A stretch of DNA of 64,000 nt from Microbacterium sp. LWH13-1.2 (lineage in GTDB: Bacteria > Actinomycetota > Actinomycetes > Actinomycetales > Microbacteriaceae), in NCBI RefSeq assembly GCF_038397735.1, contig NZ_CP151635.1:2542001-2606000 (forward strand). Reading direction: 5' to 3'. Below the pieces are notes generated by a model. It was not told where the DNA came from. It saw only the letters and a list, made by a program, of their open reading frames with translations, and did no database searches. This document shows, piece after piece, positions 7,811 through 16,647 of the stretch (positions are counted from its first letter, which is position 1; each line of letters opens with the position of its first letter). Both the position numbers and the translations under genes were made by a program.

Positions 7811-9019
7811 ATGCGAACCTCCCCCTTCCGGCGTGCGCTGATCAGCGCCGCGGCACTCGGTGCCGTCGTGACCCTGGCGTCCTGCGCCGGCGGCTCGACC
7901 GCACCGGCATCCACCTCAGACGGCAGCGCGTCCGACACGGCGGCGGGCCCCCGCGTCGCGGTCGCCTATGAGGGCGGCATCCTCGTGCTCGACGGCGAGA
8001 CCCTCGACACCGTGGCCGACTTCGAGTCCGAGCCGTTCACGCGTCTCAACGCCGCCGGCGACGGACGGCATGTCATGGTCACGATGAGCGAGGGCTTCCA
8101 GGTGCTCGACACGGCGGCCGGAACGACCGACGAGCCCGAGCTCACCGACACGGTGTTCGAGGCCGACACCCCCGGACACGTCGTGCGTCACGCCGACAAG
8201 ACCGTGCTCTACGCCGACGGCACGAGCGACACGACGATCTTCGACACGGCAGACCTCGCGAGCGCCGACGGCCTGCCCGAGATCGAGACCATCCCGGGCG
8301 TCGAGGCGCACCACGGCGTCTCGGTCGTGCTCGAAGACGGCACGTTCCTGACCACCGTCGGCAACGCCGACGGGCGCAACGGCATCGTGGCGAAGGATGC
8401 CGAGGGCACCGAGATCGTGTCGTCCGACCAGTGCCCCGGCGTGCACGGCGAGGGCACCGCGAAGGACGAGGCCGTGGTCTTCGGGTGCGAGAACGGCGCG
8501 CTGATCTACCAGGACGGCGAGATCACCAAGGTCGACGCCCCCGACCAGCCCTACGGACGCATGGGAAACGCGTACGTCAGCGAGACCAGCCCGATCATCG
8601 TCGGCGACTACAAGAACGACGTCGACGCCGAGGGGTACCTGCTCAGCGCCGTGACCTTGATCGACACCGAGGCCAAGACGCTCGAGGTCGTCGACCTGCC
8701 TGCAGGCGTCGAGTACACCTTCCGAGACATCGTCCGCGGACCGGAGGACCTCGCCTACATCCTCAGCAGCGACGGCGCGATCCACGTGCTCGACCCGAAG
8801 ACCGGCGAGATCACCGTCAGCTTCCCCGTCGTCGAGGCGTGGGAGGGGCCGGCCGAGTGGCAGGACGCCCACCCCGCGATCGTCGTCGCCGGCAATGTCG
8901 CCTACGTCACCGAGCCCGCCTCGAACAGCGTGCACGCCGTCGACCTGACCACGGGTGAGGTGCTCGCCAGCACCGAGCTCGACGTGACGCCGAACGAGAT
9001 CGCCCCCGCCGCGGGCTGA
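7811..9019 (+). CDS. aztD2: Second AztD-like zinc metallochaperone lipoprotein (copy 2)
   Basis: I chose ATG 7811 because AAGAGGA is well spaced for it and too close to the ATG at 7805; this gives 402 residues. The lipobox is LASC. The propeller is AztD-like: GHVVRH, EAHHGVSV, CPGVHGEG and DAHPAIVV supply histidines, and a Cys pair (DQCPGVHG, VFGCENG) parallels copy 1. It differs clearly from copy 1 (no WDHVDHFHYY cluster), so the two may differ in zinc affinity or in donor role. It ends the unit, followed by a strong terminator. Confidence 0.85.
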   Translation: MRTSPFRRALISAAALGAVVTLASCAGGSTAPASTSDGSASDTAAGPRVAVAYEGGILVLDGETLDTVADFESEPFTRLNAAGDGRHVMVTMSEGFQVLDTAAGTTDEPELTDTVFEADTPGHVVRHADKTVLYADGTSDTTIFDTADLASADGLPEIETIPGVEAHHGVSVVLEDGTFLTTVGNADGRNGIVAKDAEGTEIVSSDQCPGVHGEGTAKDEAVVFGCENGALIYQDGEITKVDAPDQPYGRMGNAYVSETSPIIVGDYKNDVDAEGYLLSAVTLIDTEAKTLEVVDLPAGVEYTFRDIVRGPEDLAYILSSDGAIHVLDPKTGEITVSFPVVEAWEGPAEWQDAHPAIVVAGNVAYVTEPASNSVHAVDLTTGEVLASTELDVTPNEIAPAAG

Positions 9020-9033
9020 GGCCACGCGCGATG

Positions 9034-9065
9034 AGAGGGGCCGGGGCTATCGCTCCGGCCCCTCT
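9034..9065 (+). terminator. Rho-independent-like terminator after aztD2
   Basis: AGAGGGGCCGG and CCGGCCCCTCT form an 11-bp perfect stem with a 10-base loop, 14 bp after the aztD2 stop. There is no U tract, which is common in actinobacteria. Confidence 0.85.
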
Positions 9066-9125
9066 TGCGCGGAGTTCGCGTGCTGCTGATCCCGTCGTGG
9101 TGATCGTGTGCGGAGCCGTTCCTTC

Positions 9126-9584
9126 TCAGCTCTCGGCCGGTTGCCGTCCGGCCGACTCCCGCACTCGGAACCACAGCGTCAGCTCCATGATCGCCCGACC
9201 GATCATGTCGTGATCCCCCATGCGCAGGTCGTCGAAGGAGTCGCGATATCCCGATGCCATCCCGGGCTCCGCCGCGACCAGGGACTGATATCCCATGGTC
9301 CACTCGTCGAACCGCCGCTCATGCAGTGGCTCTTCGATCAGCACTCGGACGTCCCGATGACGCGGGTCCCGATCGATCTTGCCCATCAGCTCTTCGACCT
9401 CGGATCGAGGGCCCTCGAGGATCTGAACGAACTCACCGCCGCGGTAGAGCAGCATCCCGGTGATGTCCCGAGCGGTGTTCCCCGCACGGCTCACCTCCAG
9501 CAGTCGAGCCAGCTCCTGCTCGTCGAACGGATGCGTGGCGCTGCTGCAGTACACGAGCGAGACGAGGGGGTTCGCTGCGGTCAT
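9126..9584 (-). CDS. BLUF-domain blue-light sensor
   Basis: This 152-residue protein has a complete BLUF flavin site: Tyr12 (SLVYCSSAT), Asn36 (AGNTARDITG), Gln54 (FVQILEG), Trp95 and Met97 (EWTMGYQ). All five align with the AppA residues Tyr21, Asn45, Gln63, Trp104 and Met106 at a constant offset of nine, so it should bind FAD and show a blue-light photocycle. The 50-residue tail carries no recognisable effector domain, so output must go through a partner protein. Its start overlaps the stop of the upstream small gene (ATGA), suggesting co-translation. Confidence 0.93.
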   Translation of the reverse strand: MTAANPLVSLVYCSSATHPFDEQELARLLEVSRAGNTARDITGMLLYRGGEFVQILEGPRSEVEELMGKIDRDPRHRDVRVLIEEPLHERRFDEWTMGYQSLVAAEPGMASGYRDSFDDLRMGDHDMIGRAIMELTLWFRVRESAGRQPAES

Positions 9585-9826
9585 CCGACATCCCCCGCGC
9601 GAGTCCCGGTGCCGCCGGCGTCCGCCTCGGCCGTGACAGCAGCCATAGCCCCGTGGTGATCCGCATGGTCGCCGAGAGAGCGCGAGGCTGCGTCGAAAGC
9701 GCGCCAGAGGCCGTCAGCCTGACGGTCGATGTAGCCGAGGAACGATCCGTCCCGACTGCCGACGTAGAACCCGTCGGCGACGCTCGCCCACAGGGGACGG
9801 ACGGCTGGCGGCGATTGATCACCCAT
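9581..9826 (-). CDS. Small protein of unknown function, coupled to BLUF
   Basis: From ATG 9826 the product has 81 residues; an in-frame ATG at 9841 would add five. Neither start has a good ribosome binding site. The core LWASVADGFYVGSRDGSFLG, then YIDR and LWRAFDA, looks like a small folded domain; the tail is alanine, histidine and glycine rich. I do not recognise the family. The stop overlaps the BLUF start codon, so the two are probably co-expressed. Confidence 0.55.
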   Translation of the reverse strand: MGDQSPPAVRPLWASVADGFYVGSRDGSFLGYIDRQADGLWRAFDAASRSLGDHADHHGAMAAVTAEADAGGTGTRAGDVG

Positions 9827-9956
9827 GTCATCAGCGTACATTCGGGAATGCCGGCGTGCTCGGATCATCAGCGGAGTGATCGATCGGGGCGCGCAGCGTG
9901 AGACCGGGGCTCTCCACCGTTTCACGACGCCGGACCTTCTGCGCGAGACTGTGCTC

Positions 9957-10460
9957 ATGCGCACCACGCGATTCGCACCACTTCTGGCACTGCCTCTCGT
10001 CCTCGCCGCTCTGGCCGGATGCTCCCCGAGTGCTCCCACCGACGTCGAGCCGCCGAAGTTCGATCAGAGCATGAACGAGGTGAGAGACACGGCGAATGAC
10101 GTCGTCGACAAGCTCGTCGACGCGTTCCCCGCGGGCGAGCGCTACGCGGAGGCCGACGCGAACGCGTACGCATGCTCCGGAGAAGACGACGGCATCGGGC
10201 ACTGGCTGTGGGCGCTCGGCATCCCCAGCACCGACATCACGGGAACCATCACGGCCCTGCAGGCCGAGTACGGCGATGCGGTGACGTCCACGGGCACCTC
10301 CTCACAGGACGTCGAGTACTCCGACGGCACGACCTGGCCGGTGACGGGCGGGCACACGCTCATCGAAGACGAGACCGGCTCGTATCTCTTGAGCTACCCG
10401 ATGTCGGCGGAGGGCGTGGTCACGCTGCGAATCGAGACGGCCTGCGGCGTCCTCCGCTGA
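9957..10460 (+). CDS. Putative lipoprotein of unknown function
   Basis: The 167-residue product has a clear lipoprotein signal (LPLVLAALAGC, Cys at about residue 22). The mature part contains two cysteines (YACSGEDD and ETACGVLR), possibly a disulfide, and a WLWALG segment. I do not recognise the family. It diverges from the BLUF operon and is followed by a cupin gene 42 bp downstream. Confidence 0.75.
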   Translation: MRTTRFAPLLALPLVLAALAGCSPSAPTDVEPPKFDQSMNEVRDTANDVVDKLVDAFPAGERYAEADANAYACSGEDDGIGHWLWALGIPSTDITGTITALQAEYGDAVTSTGTSSQDVEYSDGTTWPVTGGHTLIEDETGSYLLSYPMSAEGVVTLRIETACGVLR

Positions 10461-10502
10461 TGTCGAGGCACCTCGACATCCGCACGCAGCTACCCTGGAC
10501 AC

Positions 10503-10868
10503 ATGGCAGACGATGTTCGCAACGTGCTCGACGCTCTCTCGACGATCGATGAGCACTGGCACCCGCATCGGCTGACGAGCGTCAACGACTACGACGTCAA
10601 GGTGGTCAAGCTGCAGGGCGAGTTCGTCTGGCACACTCACCCCGACACCGACGAGCTGTTCATGGTGGTGAGCGGTCAGCTGACGATCCAGCTCCGCGAT
10701 CGGGACGTGGTCTTGAATCCGAACGACGTGTTCGTCGTTCCTCGGGGCGTCGAGCACTGTCCGAAGGCGGACGACGAGGTCCACGCGATCCTGTTCGAGC
10801 CGAAGGGCACCGTCAACACCGGCGGCGCCGGCGGCGACCTGACCTCGGAGCTTCACGAGCTCGGCTGA
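10503..10868 (+). CDS. Small cupin-domain protein
   Basis: This 121-residue protein is a single cupin barrel. Motif 1 reads VWHTHPDTDELFMVVSG and motif 2 PRGVEHCP, giving His-His-Glu-His metal ligands. Small cupins of this kind act as metal-dependent enzymes or ligand-binding modules; the substrate cannot be deduced. The N-terminal HWHPHRL adds more histidines. Confidence 0.85.
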   Translation: MADDVRNVLDALSTIDEHWHPHRLTSVNDYDVKVVKLQGEFVWHTHPDTDELFMVVSGQLTIQLRDRDVVLNPNDVFVVPRGVEHCPKADDEVHAILFEPKGTVNTGGAGGDLTSELHELG

Positions 10869-10906
10869 CGCGCGCACCGGCCGCGCGCTCTGACAGGATG
10901 AACGGC

Positions 10907-11223
10907 ATGATCACCGTTCACCTGCGCTACGAGATCGATCCGGACAAGCTCGACGACTTCACCGAGTACGGCCGCGCGTGGATCCGGCTGGTGGCGAAGC
11001 ACGGCGGAACCCACCACGGCTACTTCATGCCGAGCGAAGGCGACAGCGTGAGGCGTTCGCGCTGTTCACATTCCCATCGCTGGCCGACTACGAGGTGTAC
11101 CGCACGGCCTCGAAATCTGACCCCGAGTGCATCGAGGCCTTCGAGCTGGCGCGCAGAACCCAGTGCATCCGTCGTTACGAACGACGATTCCTCAGCCCCG
11201 TCTTCTCGGCGGACGCCGACTGA
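10907..11223 (+). pseudogene. NIPSNAP-family protein, disrupted by a frameshift
   Basis: The first frame reads MITVHLRYEIDPDKLDDF through GGTHHGYFMPSEGDS, a typical NIPSNAP start. The rest of the domain, EAFALFTFPSLADYEVYRTAS to the end, is in the next frame and stops at 11223. One missing base near 11049 (GACAGCG followed by TGAGGCG) would restore a continuous product of about 106 residues. Either the gene is a recent pseudogene or this is a sequencing error. ATG 10898 is an alternative start. Confidence 0.8.
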
Positions 11224-11475
11224 GCTGACTCCGGGTCACGCTGTCCCGGATCGACCGAGACTGCTCAGCACGGCGTGATTCAGCCGAGCATCAAGGAGTG
11301 AGAGTCCTCGACCGGCGTGCGGCGAACGAGACTGACGCCGACTGGCTCGCGGTCGGGGTCATCGAGGCCGCACGCGTGTCCCCCGAACGGCCGATACCGG
11401 AGGCCGCACGCATCCGCGAGGATGGTCTTTTCTGTGGATTGCGAGCGACAGGTGGGGCGCGATGAGGGGCTCTCG

Positions 11476-12843
11476 ATGACGACACCCGGTCAGCCGGTGG
11501 ATGGGCTGACCGATTTCGCGGAGCTCATGGCGCACGAGCAGGAATTCAACGGCGATCAGGTCGACCCGGCGGTGCGCACAAGACGCCGGCGACGGGGGCT
11601 CCTCATCACCGCCGTCTGCCTCGTCCTGATGCTGGCCGTCACCGGAGGCTACATCGGGTGGGCTCTCACGGCGCCGGTGGATCCGCCGACGGCGACCACT
11701 CGCGCACCGGAGGTTCCCGTGGGCGACGCCGTTGCGATGGCCGCACCCCCGGTCGCGGCATCCGCGATCAGCATCGCCGGCGCCGACGCCTATCTGGGTG
11801 CGACCGCGAGCGGGACCTGGTCGGCGACAGGCACGGGCGAGCCGTTCCCGATCGCGAGCATCACCAAGCTCATCACCGCCCTCGTCATCCTCGATGCGTC
11901 GCCGCTCGCCTCGGCGGATGATCCAGGGCCGACGATCACGTTCGGCAAGGCCGACCACGATCTCTACGACGTGTACTACGTGCAGGGCGCGACCATCGCT
12001 CCGATGCCCACCGGCACCTCGATGTCGTTGCATGATGCTCTGGCCGCCATGCTCATCCCCTCCGCGAGCAACTATGCCGAGGCCCTGTCCTCGCGGGTCT
12101 TCGGATCGCAGGACGCGTTCCTCCGCGCGACGCGGGACTGGCTCGCGGCCCACGGACTGGCGGGCACGACGGTCGCAGAGCCGACGGGCATCAGTCCGCG
12201 CAACACGAGCACGCCCGCCGACCTGCTGGCCATCGCGAAACTCGCCGCCGCGAATCCCGCGATCGCCCAGATCGTCGCGACGTCGTCGATCACGATCCCC
12301 GGGGCGGGTGCGTTGCACAACACCAACGGACTGCTCGGCACCTCCGGGATCACAGGGCTCAAGACCGGCAACCTGGGCGAAGGCACGCACAGCCTGCTGT
12401 ACACGGCGACGCTCGACGTGGGCGCGGGAGCCCCGCTCTCGGTCACCGGCGTCGTCCTCGGCGGCGCGTCGCGCGAGTCGGTCAACACAACGGTGGTCGC
12501 CGCACTCGAAAGCATCCGCTCCGGTTTCCACCAGGTGCCCGTCGCGTCCGCCGGCCAGGAGGTCGGATCCATCTCGACGCCCTGGGGATCCACCGCCACT
12601 CTCGTCATCGCCGAGACCGCGTCGATCTTCACGTGGTCGGACACGCCGATCGAGATGACGATGGACATCGACACACCGCCGACGTACCGCGACGGCACGG
12701 TCGTGGGAGGCGTTACCTGGACGGCCGGGCCGAACACCGTCACCGCGCCCGTGAAGATCCTGGGGAGCGTCGAGCCGCCGACCGAATGGTGGAGGCTCAC
12801 ACATCCGTCCGAGCTCGGGTCGTTCTGGGGCGCCGGGGACTGA
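11476..12843 (+). CDS. S11-like D-alanyl-D-alanine carboxypeptidase, membrane-anchored
   Basis: ATG 11476 with GAGGGG upstream gives 455 residues. A short cytoplasmic tail is followed by a membrane segment (about residues 38-62) and an extracytoplasmic peptidase domain. The catalytic SITK has Ser128 and Lys131, and KTG is at 296-298. The middle motif, usually SxN, reads SAS (residues 196-198) followed by Asn199, so the conserved Asn position holds Ser. It should act on peptidoglycan stem peptides, though the altered motif may weaken activity. The C-terminal 120 residues form a separate beta-rich region. Confidence 0.85.
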   Translation: MTTPGQPVDGLTDFAELMAHEQEFNGDQVDPAVRTRRRRRGLLITAVCLVLMLAVTGGYIGWALTAPVDPPTATTRAPEVPVGDAVAMAAPPVAASAISIAGADAYLGATASGTWSATGTGEPFPIASITKLITALVILDASPLASADDPGPTITFGKADHDLYDVYYVQGATIAPMPTGTSMSLHDALAAMLIPSASNYAEALSSRVFGSQDAFLRATRDWLAAHGLAGTTVAEPTGISPRNTSTPADLLAIAKLAAANPAIAQIVATSSITIPGAGALHNTNGLLGTSGITGLKTGNLGEGTHSLLYTATLDVGAGAPLSVTGVVLGGASRESVNTTVVAALESIRSGFHQVPVASAGQEVGSISTPWGSTATLVIAETASIFTWSDTPIEMTMDIDTPPTYRDGTVVGGVTWTAGPNTVTAPVKILGSVEPPTEWWRLTHPSELGSFWGAGD

Positions 12844-12995
12844 GGCGGCTCGAACGCGGGAAGTCTGCGGGAGCGCGCTCGTGCACGGCATCCCGTTCTA
12901 GGCTGAACGTGCGGACCCGGGTTTGACCGTCACGGCATTGCGCGGCGATCATGTGGTTCACGCGCCGACAGGGGCGCACGGGCGAGGAGCGGATT

Positions 12996-14210
12996 ATGCA
13001 GCGTGGGTCGAACCTCCCTGCTGTGGGCATCTACAACCAGGCGCTCGTCTTCGACCTGATCCGCCGGTCCGAGGAAGGGCTCAGCCGCAGTGAGCTCGCC
13101 GAACGCACGGGGTTGTCGACGCAGACGCTCAGCAATGTCACTCGCCGACTCGCCAACGAGGGGCTGATCGAGGAGACCGGAAAGGTCATCTCAGGTCCCG
13201 GCAAACCGCGGACGCTGCTCGCACTGCGGTCGGACTCTCGCTACGCGGTCGGCGTGCATCTCGACCCGGCCGTCGACACCGTCGTGGTCGTGGATGCAGC
13301 CGGTACGGTCGTCGCGCGGACCGAGCAGACGCCGGGAGGCGCCGATTCGTCGCCGGATGAGCTCGTGGACCGTCTCGGCGACAGCGTCCGATCGCTCATC
13401 GACCAGGCGCACGTTCCGCTCGAGCGCGTGCTCGGGATCGGAGTGGCGGCCCCGGGCCCGTTCGACCGCGACGCGGGTCGCCTGCTCAATCCGCCGCTTC
13501 TCCCCGCCTGGCACAACGTTCCGATGCGCACCGAGCTCGAAAGGGTCAGCGGTTTGCCGACGCTGCTCGAGAAGGACGTGGTGGCGACCGTCGTCGGGGA
13601 GCAGTGGTTCGACGCGGGGCAAGAGCTCGCCGATGCGATGTTCCTCTATTACGGCGCCGGACTCGGCCTCGGGCTCTCCGTCTCGGGGGCGCCGGTGCAC
13701 GGCCGGACGGGCAACGCCGGCAACATCGCGCACATCGTCGTCGACGCGGAGGGTCCGCTCTGCACCTGCGGATCGCGGGGCTGCATCGGAGTGATCATGG
13801 AACCGCGCATGCTCCTGGCCCAGGCGGATCGCACGATTCCGTCGAGCGGCACGACAGACGCACGGATGCAGCTCGAGCTGCTGTCGTCGTTGGCTGCCGC
13901 CGGAGACAACGGAGTGCTCGCAGCCCTGGAGCGCGCGGGGAGGCACCTCGCGACGGCGATCGTCGAGGTGAACAACCTCCTCGATCTCGGCATCGTCGTG
14001 CTGGGGGGGCCCGCGTGGTCGCGGCTCGGCGATCGGCTCTTCCCGGTGCTGGACCACTGGGTGCGCTCCACGGCGGTCAGCACGTCCACAGAGCCCGTGC
14101 ATCTGCGCCGATCGCAGATCGGAGCGGACTCCGCCGCCGTCGGAGCCGCCTGCCTCGTGCTCGACGATGCGCTCACGGCACGGGCATCGCGGCTCATGAT
14201 CAGCAACTGA
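12996..14210 (+). CDS. ROK-family transcriptional repressor
   Basis: I chose ATG 12996, with GAGGAG seven bases upstream, giving 404 residues. A winged helix-turn-helix (LSRSELAERTGLSTQTLSNV, about residues 29-48) precedes a ROK sugar-binding domain with the zinc motif CTCGSRGC. It is upstream of and in the same direction as a sugar ABC importer and GH38 alpha-mannosidase, which it likely represses until a mannose-containing ligand binds. The usual ROK kinase residues were not examined in detail. Confidence 0.9.
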   Translation: MQRGSNLPAVGIYNQALVFDLIRRSEEGLSRSELAERTGLSTQTLSNVTRRLANEGLIEETGKVISGPGKPRTLLALRSDSRYAVGVHLDPAVDTVVVVDAAGTVVARTEQTPGGADSSPDELVDRLGDSVRSLIDQAHVPLERVLGIGVAAPGPFDRDAGRLLNPPLLPAWHNVPMRTELERVSGLPTLLEKDVVATVVGEQWFDAGQELADAMFLYYGAGLGLGLSVSGAPVHGRTGNAGNIAHIVVDAEGPLCTCGSRGCIGVIMEPRMLLAQADRTIPSSGTTDARMQLELLSSLAAAGDNGVLAALERAGRHLATAIVEVNNLLDLGIVVLGGPAWSRLGDRLFPVLDHWVRSTAVSTSTEPVHLRRSQIGADSAAVGAACLVLDDALTARASRLMISN

Positions 14211-14284
14211 ACGCGGGAGAGCCGTAGCCTCCGAACGGCATAGCGTTCCGTGACGGAACTGTTACGCAGCCCTATCGACCTATT

Positions 14285-14298
14285 TATCCCATTGGATA
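14285..14298. promoter_or_regulatory. Inverted repeat upstream of the GH38 operon, candidate ROK operator
   Basis: TATCC-N4-GGATA is a perfect dyad inside a wider CCTAT...ATAGG repeat (14279-14300), about 57 bp before the binding-protein start. It lies in the only AT-rich patch between the ROK gene and the operon. Confidence 0.5.
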
Positions 14299-14354
14299 GG
14301 ATTATCCACCGAAGGGCCTCAACAGCGAGGTCCGCATGCAAAGGAGCAAAGCAG

Positions 14355-15707
14355 ATGCGAACGAAGCCCCTCGCCGCCATCGGCGCGATCATGGTCGGCG
14401 CGGTCGTCCTCTCGGGATGCAGTGGGTCCGGGGACGCGGAGACGTCCGACACCGGAGACCGCACCATCACCGTCGCGTATCAGAAGACGTCCGCATTCCA
14501 CCAGCTCGACGATCTCCTCCAGAAGGTGAAGCCCGAGTTCGAGGCGGCGAACCCCGGTGTGACGGTCAAGCTCCAGCCGATCGAATCCGAGGACGAGTAC
14601 TTCACGAAGCTCGCCCTGATGAACGGCTCGCCCGACACGGCACCCGACGTGATCTACGAGGACACCTTCCAGCTGCGCTCCGACGCCGCTGCCGGTTATC
14701 TGCTCCCGATCGACGACTACCTCGCCGACTGGGACGACTGGGACCAGTTCTACGACGCGGCGAAGGAGGCAGGGCTGGGCGGAGACGGCAACACCTACGG
14801 CATCTCGATGGGCACCGACACCCGCGCGATCTACTACAACAAGGAGATCTTCGCCGCAGCAGGACTCCCCACGGACTGGCAGCCCGAGTCGTGGCAGGAC
14901 ATCATCGATGCCGCCGAGACCGTGAAGGCGTACGACGCCGACCTGATTCCGCTGAACATCTACGGCAGCAAGAGCGCCGGGGAGCAGACGTCGATGCAGG
15001 GCCTCGAGATGTTGCTCTACGGCACCGAATCCACGCTGTACGACGCCGACTCCGACAAGTGGGCGGTGGGGTCCGAGGGACTCACCGACGCCTTCGGCTT
15101 CTACAGCACGCTCTACGAGAACGACCTGGCGACTCCCCTCGATCTCGCCCTCGACTCGACCATCGGCAGCCGCGTCTCCACGGAGCTCCTCCCCGAGGGA
15201 AAGCTCGCCATGGCCATCGACGGCTCCTGGCTTCCCGGCGGCTGGATCAGCGGCGAGAGCGCCTGGGACGGCTGGGAGGACACGATCGGTCTCGCCAAGA
15301 TGCCGACGCAGGACGGCGGCGACCCCGGCTACACCTCGATGTCCGGCGGCTGGACGCTGGCGGTCGGTGCTCAGACGAAGCACCCGCAGACGTCGTTCGA
15401 CTTCATCGCGATGGCGTTGAACCAGGAGAACTCCCTCAAGTACGACACCGAGAACAGTCAGATCGCCGTCCGCGAGGACGTCGCGACCGACGACGCCTAC
15501 CTCTCGTACAACCCGACCTTCGCGTTCTTCTCGGACCTCGTGCAGTACACGCACTTCCGTCCGACGACGCCGGACTACTCGCAGATCACCAGCGCGCTCC
15601 AGCAGGCCACCGAATCGGTGATCACCGGAGAAGCGACCCCGGAGGACGCGGCCAAGACCTACGACGATGCGCTCACGCAGATCGTCGGCACGGACAAGGT
15701 CGAGTAG
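14355..15707 (+). CDS. Sugar ABC transporter solute-binding lipoprotein
   Basis: ATG 14355 follows AAAGGAG and gives 450 residues with lipobox VLSGC. The mature part is a family-1 (MalE-like) sugar-binding protein, with TAPDVIYEDTFQLRSDAA and AIDGSWLPGGW typical of the fold. It belongs to a ROK-SBP-permease-permease-GH38 locus, which suggests mannosides as cargo. No ATPase is encoded nearby; such importers usually share an MsiK-type ATPase. Confidence 0.92.
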   Translation: MRTKPLAAIGAIMVGAVVLSGCSGSGDAETSDTGDRTITVAYQKTSAFHQLDDLLQKVKPEFEAANPGVTVKLQPIESEDEYFTKLALMNGSPDTAPDVIYEDTFQLRSDAAAGYLLPIDDYLADWDDWDQFYDAAKEAGLGGDGNTYGISMGTDTRAIYYNKEIFAAAGLPTDWQPESWQDIIDAAETVKAYDADLIPLNIYGSKSAGEQTSMQGLEMLLYGTESTLYDADSDKWAVGSEGLTDAFGFYSTLYENDLATPLDLALDSTIGSRVSTELLPEGKLAMAIDGSWLPGGWISGESAWDGWEDTIGLAKMPTQDGGDPGYTSMSGGWTLAVGAQTKHPQTSFDFIAMALNQENSLKYDTENSQIAVREDVATDDAYLSYNPTFAFFSDLVQYTHFRPTTPDYSQITSALQQATESVITGEATPEDAAKTYDDALTQIVGTDKVE

Positions 15708-15717
15708 GACTCCCGCA

Positions 15718-16647
15718 GTGACCTCTGCATCCGCAACGCGTCGCCCGGCCCCGGTGCCCACCGGGGCCGGGCGGCGCGCCCCGCTCCGCGACCTGGCGCG
15801 CTCCGTCCCGCTGCTGCCCGCCGTGGTGCTGCTGGTCGTGTTCCTGCTCGGGCCGATCATCTACGCCATCTGGGGATCGTTGACCAACCGCGCCCTCACG
15901 GGCTATCGGGCGGCACAGCCCGAGTACGTCGGACTCGACAACTACGTCTCGCTGTTCACCGACCCGAACTTCTGGACCGCGCTGGTCCTCACGGTCGTCT
16001 TCGTGCTGTTCTCCGCGATCATCGGTCAGAACGTGCTGGGCCTCGGTGTCGCCGCCCTCATGCGCATCGGCTCCAAGTCGGTCAACAGCGTGGTCGGCGC
16101 GCTCATCGTCGTCGCCTGGGTGATGCCCGAGATCGTCGCCGCCTTCGCCCTCTACGCCTACTTCTCGAAGGACGGCACGCTCAACGCGCTGCTGGAGGCC
16201 GTCGGCATCCCTGCGGTGAGCTGGCTCATCGAGTACCCGATGTTCGCCGTCATCCTCGCCAACGTCTGGCGTGGCACGGCCTTCTCGATGCTCGTCTACG
16301 GCGCAGCCCTCAACGAGGTACCGCCCGAGGTGATGGAGGCCGCACAGCTCGACGGCGCGAACGGCGCCCAGCGCTTCTTCCTCGTCACCATCCCGATGAT
16401 CCGCCGTTCGATCTCGACGAATCTGATGCTCACCACCCTCCAGACACTCGGGACATTCGGCCTCATCTGGGTGATGACCAAGGGAGGACCGGGCGTCTCG
16501 AGCTCGACCCTCCCCGTCCTCGCCTACCAGGAGGCCTTCCAGTACTCCCAGATCGGATACGGCACGGCGATCGCTGCGGTGACCCTCGTGCTCGGAGCGA
16601 TCTTCGCCGTCTTCTATATCCGCATCCTCAAGCCGGAGGTCGACTGA
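15718..16647 (+). CDS. Sugar ABC transporter permease (MalF-like)
   Basis: GTG 15718 lies ten bases after the binding-protein stop and gives 309 residues with about six membrane segments. The EAA loop reads EAAQLDGANGAQRFFLVTIP, where the transport ATPase docks. Its stop overlaps the start of the next permease gene by one base. Confidence 0.92.
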   Translation: MTSASATRRPAPVPTGAGRRAPLRDLARSVPLLPAVVLLVVFLLGPIIYAIWGSLTNRALTGYRAAQPEYVGLDNYVSLFTDPNFWTALVLTVVFVLFSAIIGQNVLGLGVAALMRIGSKSVNSVVGALIVVAWVMPEIVAAFALYAYFSKDGTLNALLEAVGIPAVSWLIEYPMFAVILANVWRGTAFSMLVYGAALNEVPPEVMEAAQLDGANGAQRFFLVTIPMIRRSISTNLMLTTLQTLGTFGLIWVMTKGGPGVSSSTLPVLAYQEAFQYSQIGYGTAIAAVTLVLGAIFAVFYIRILKPEVD

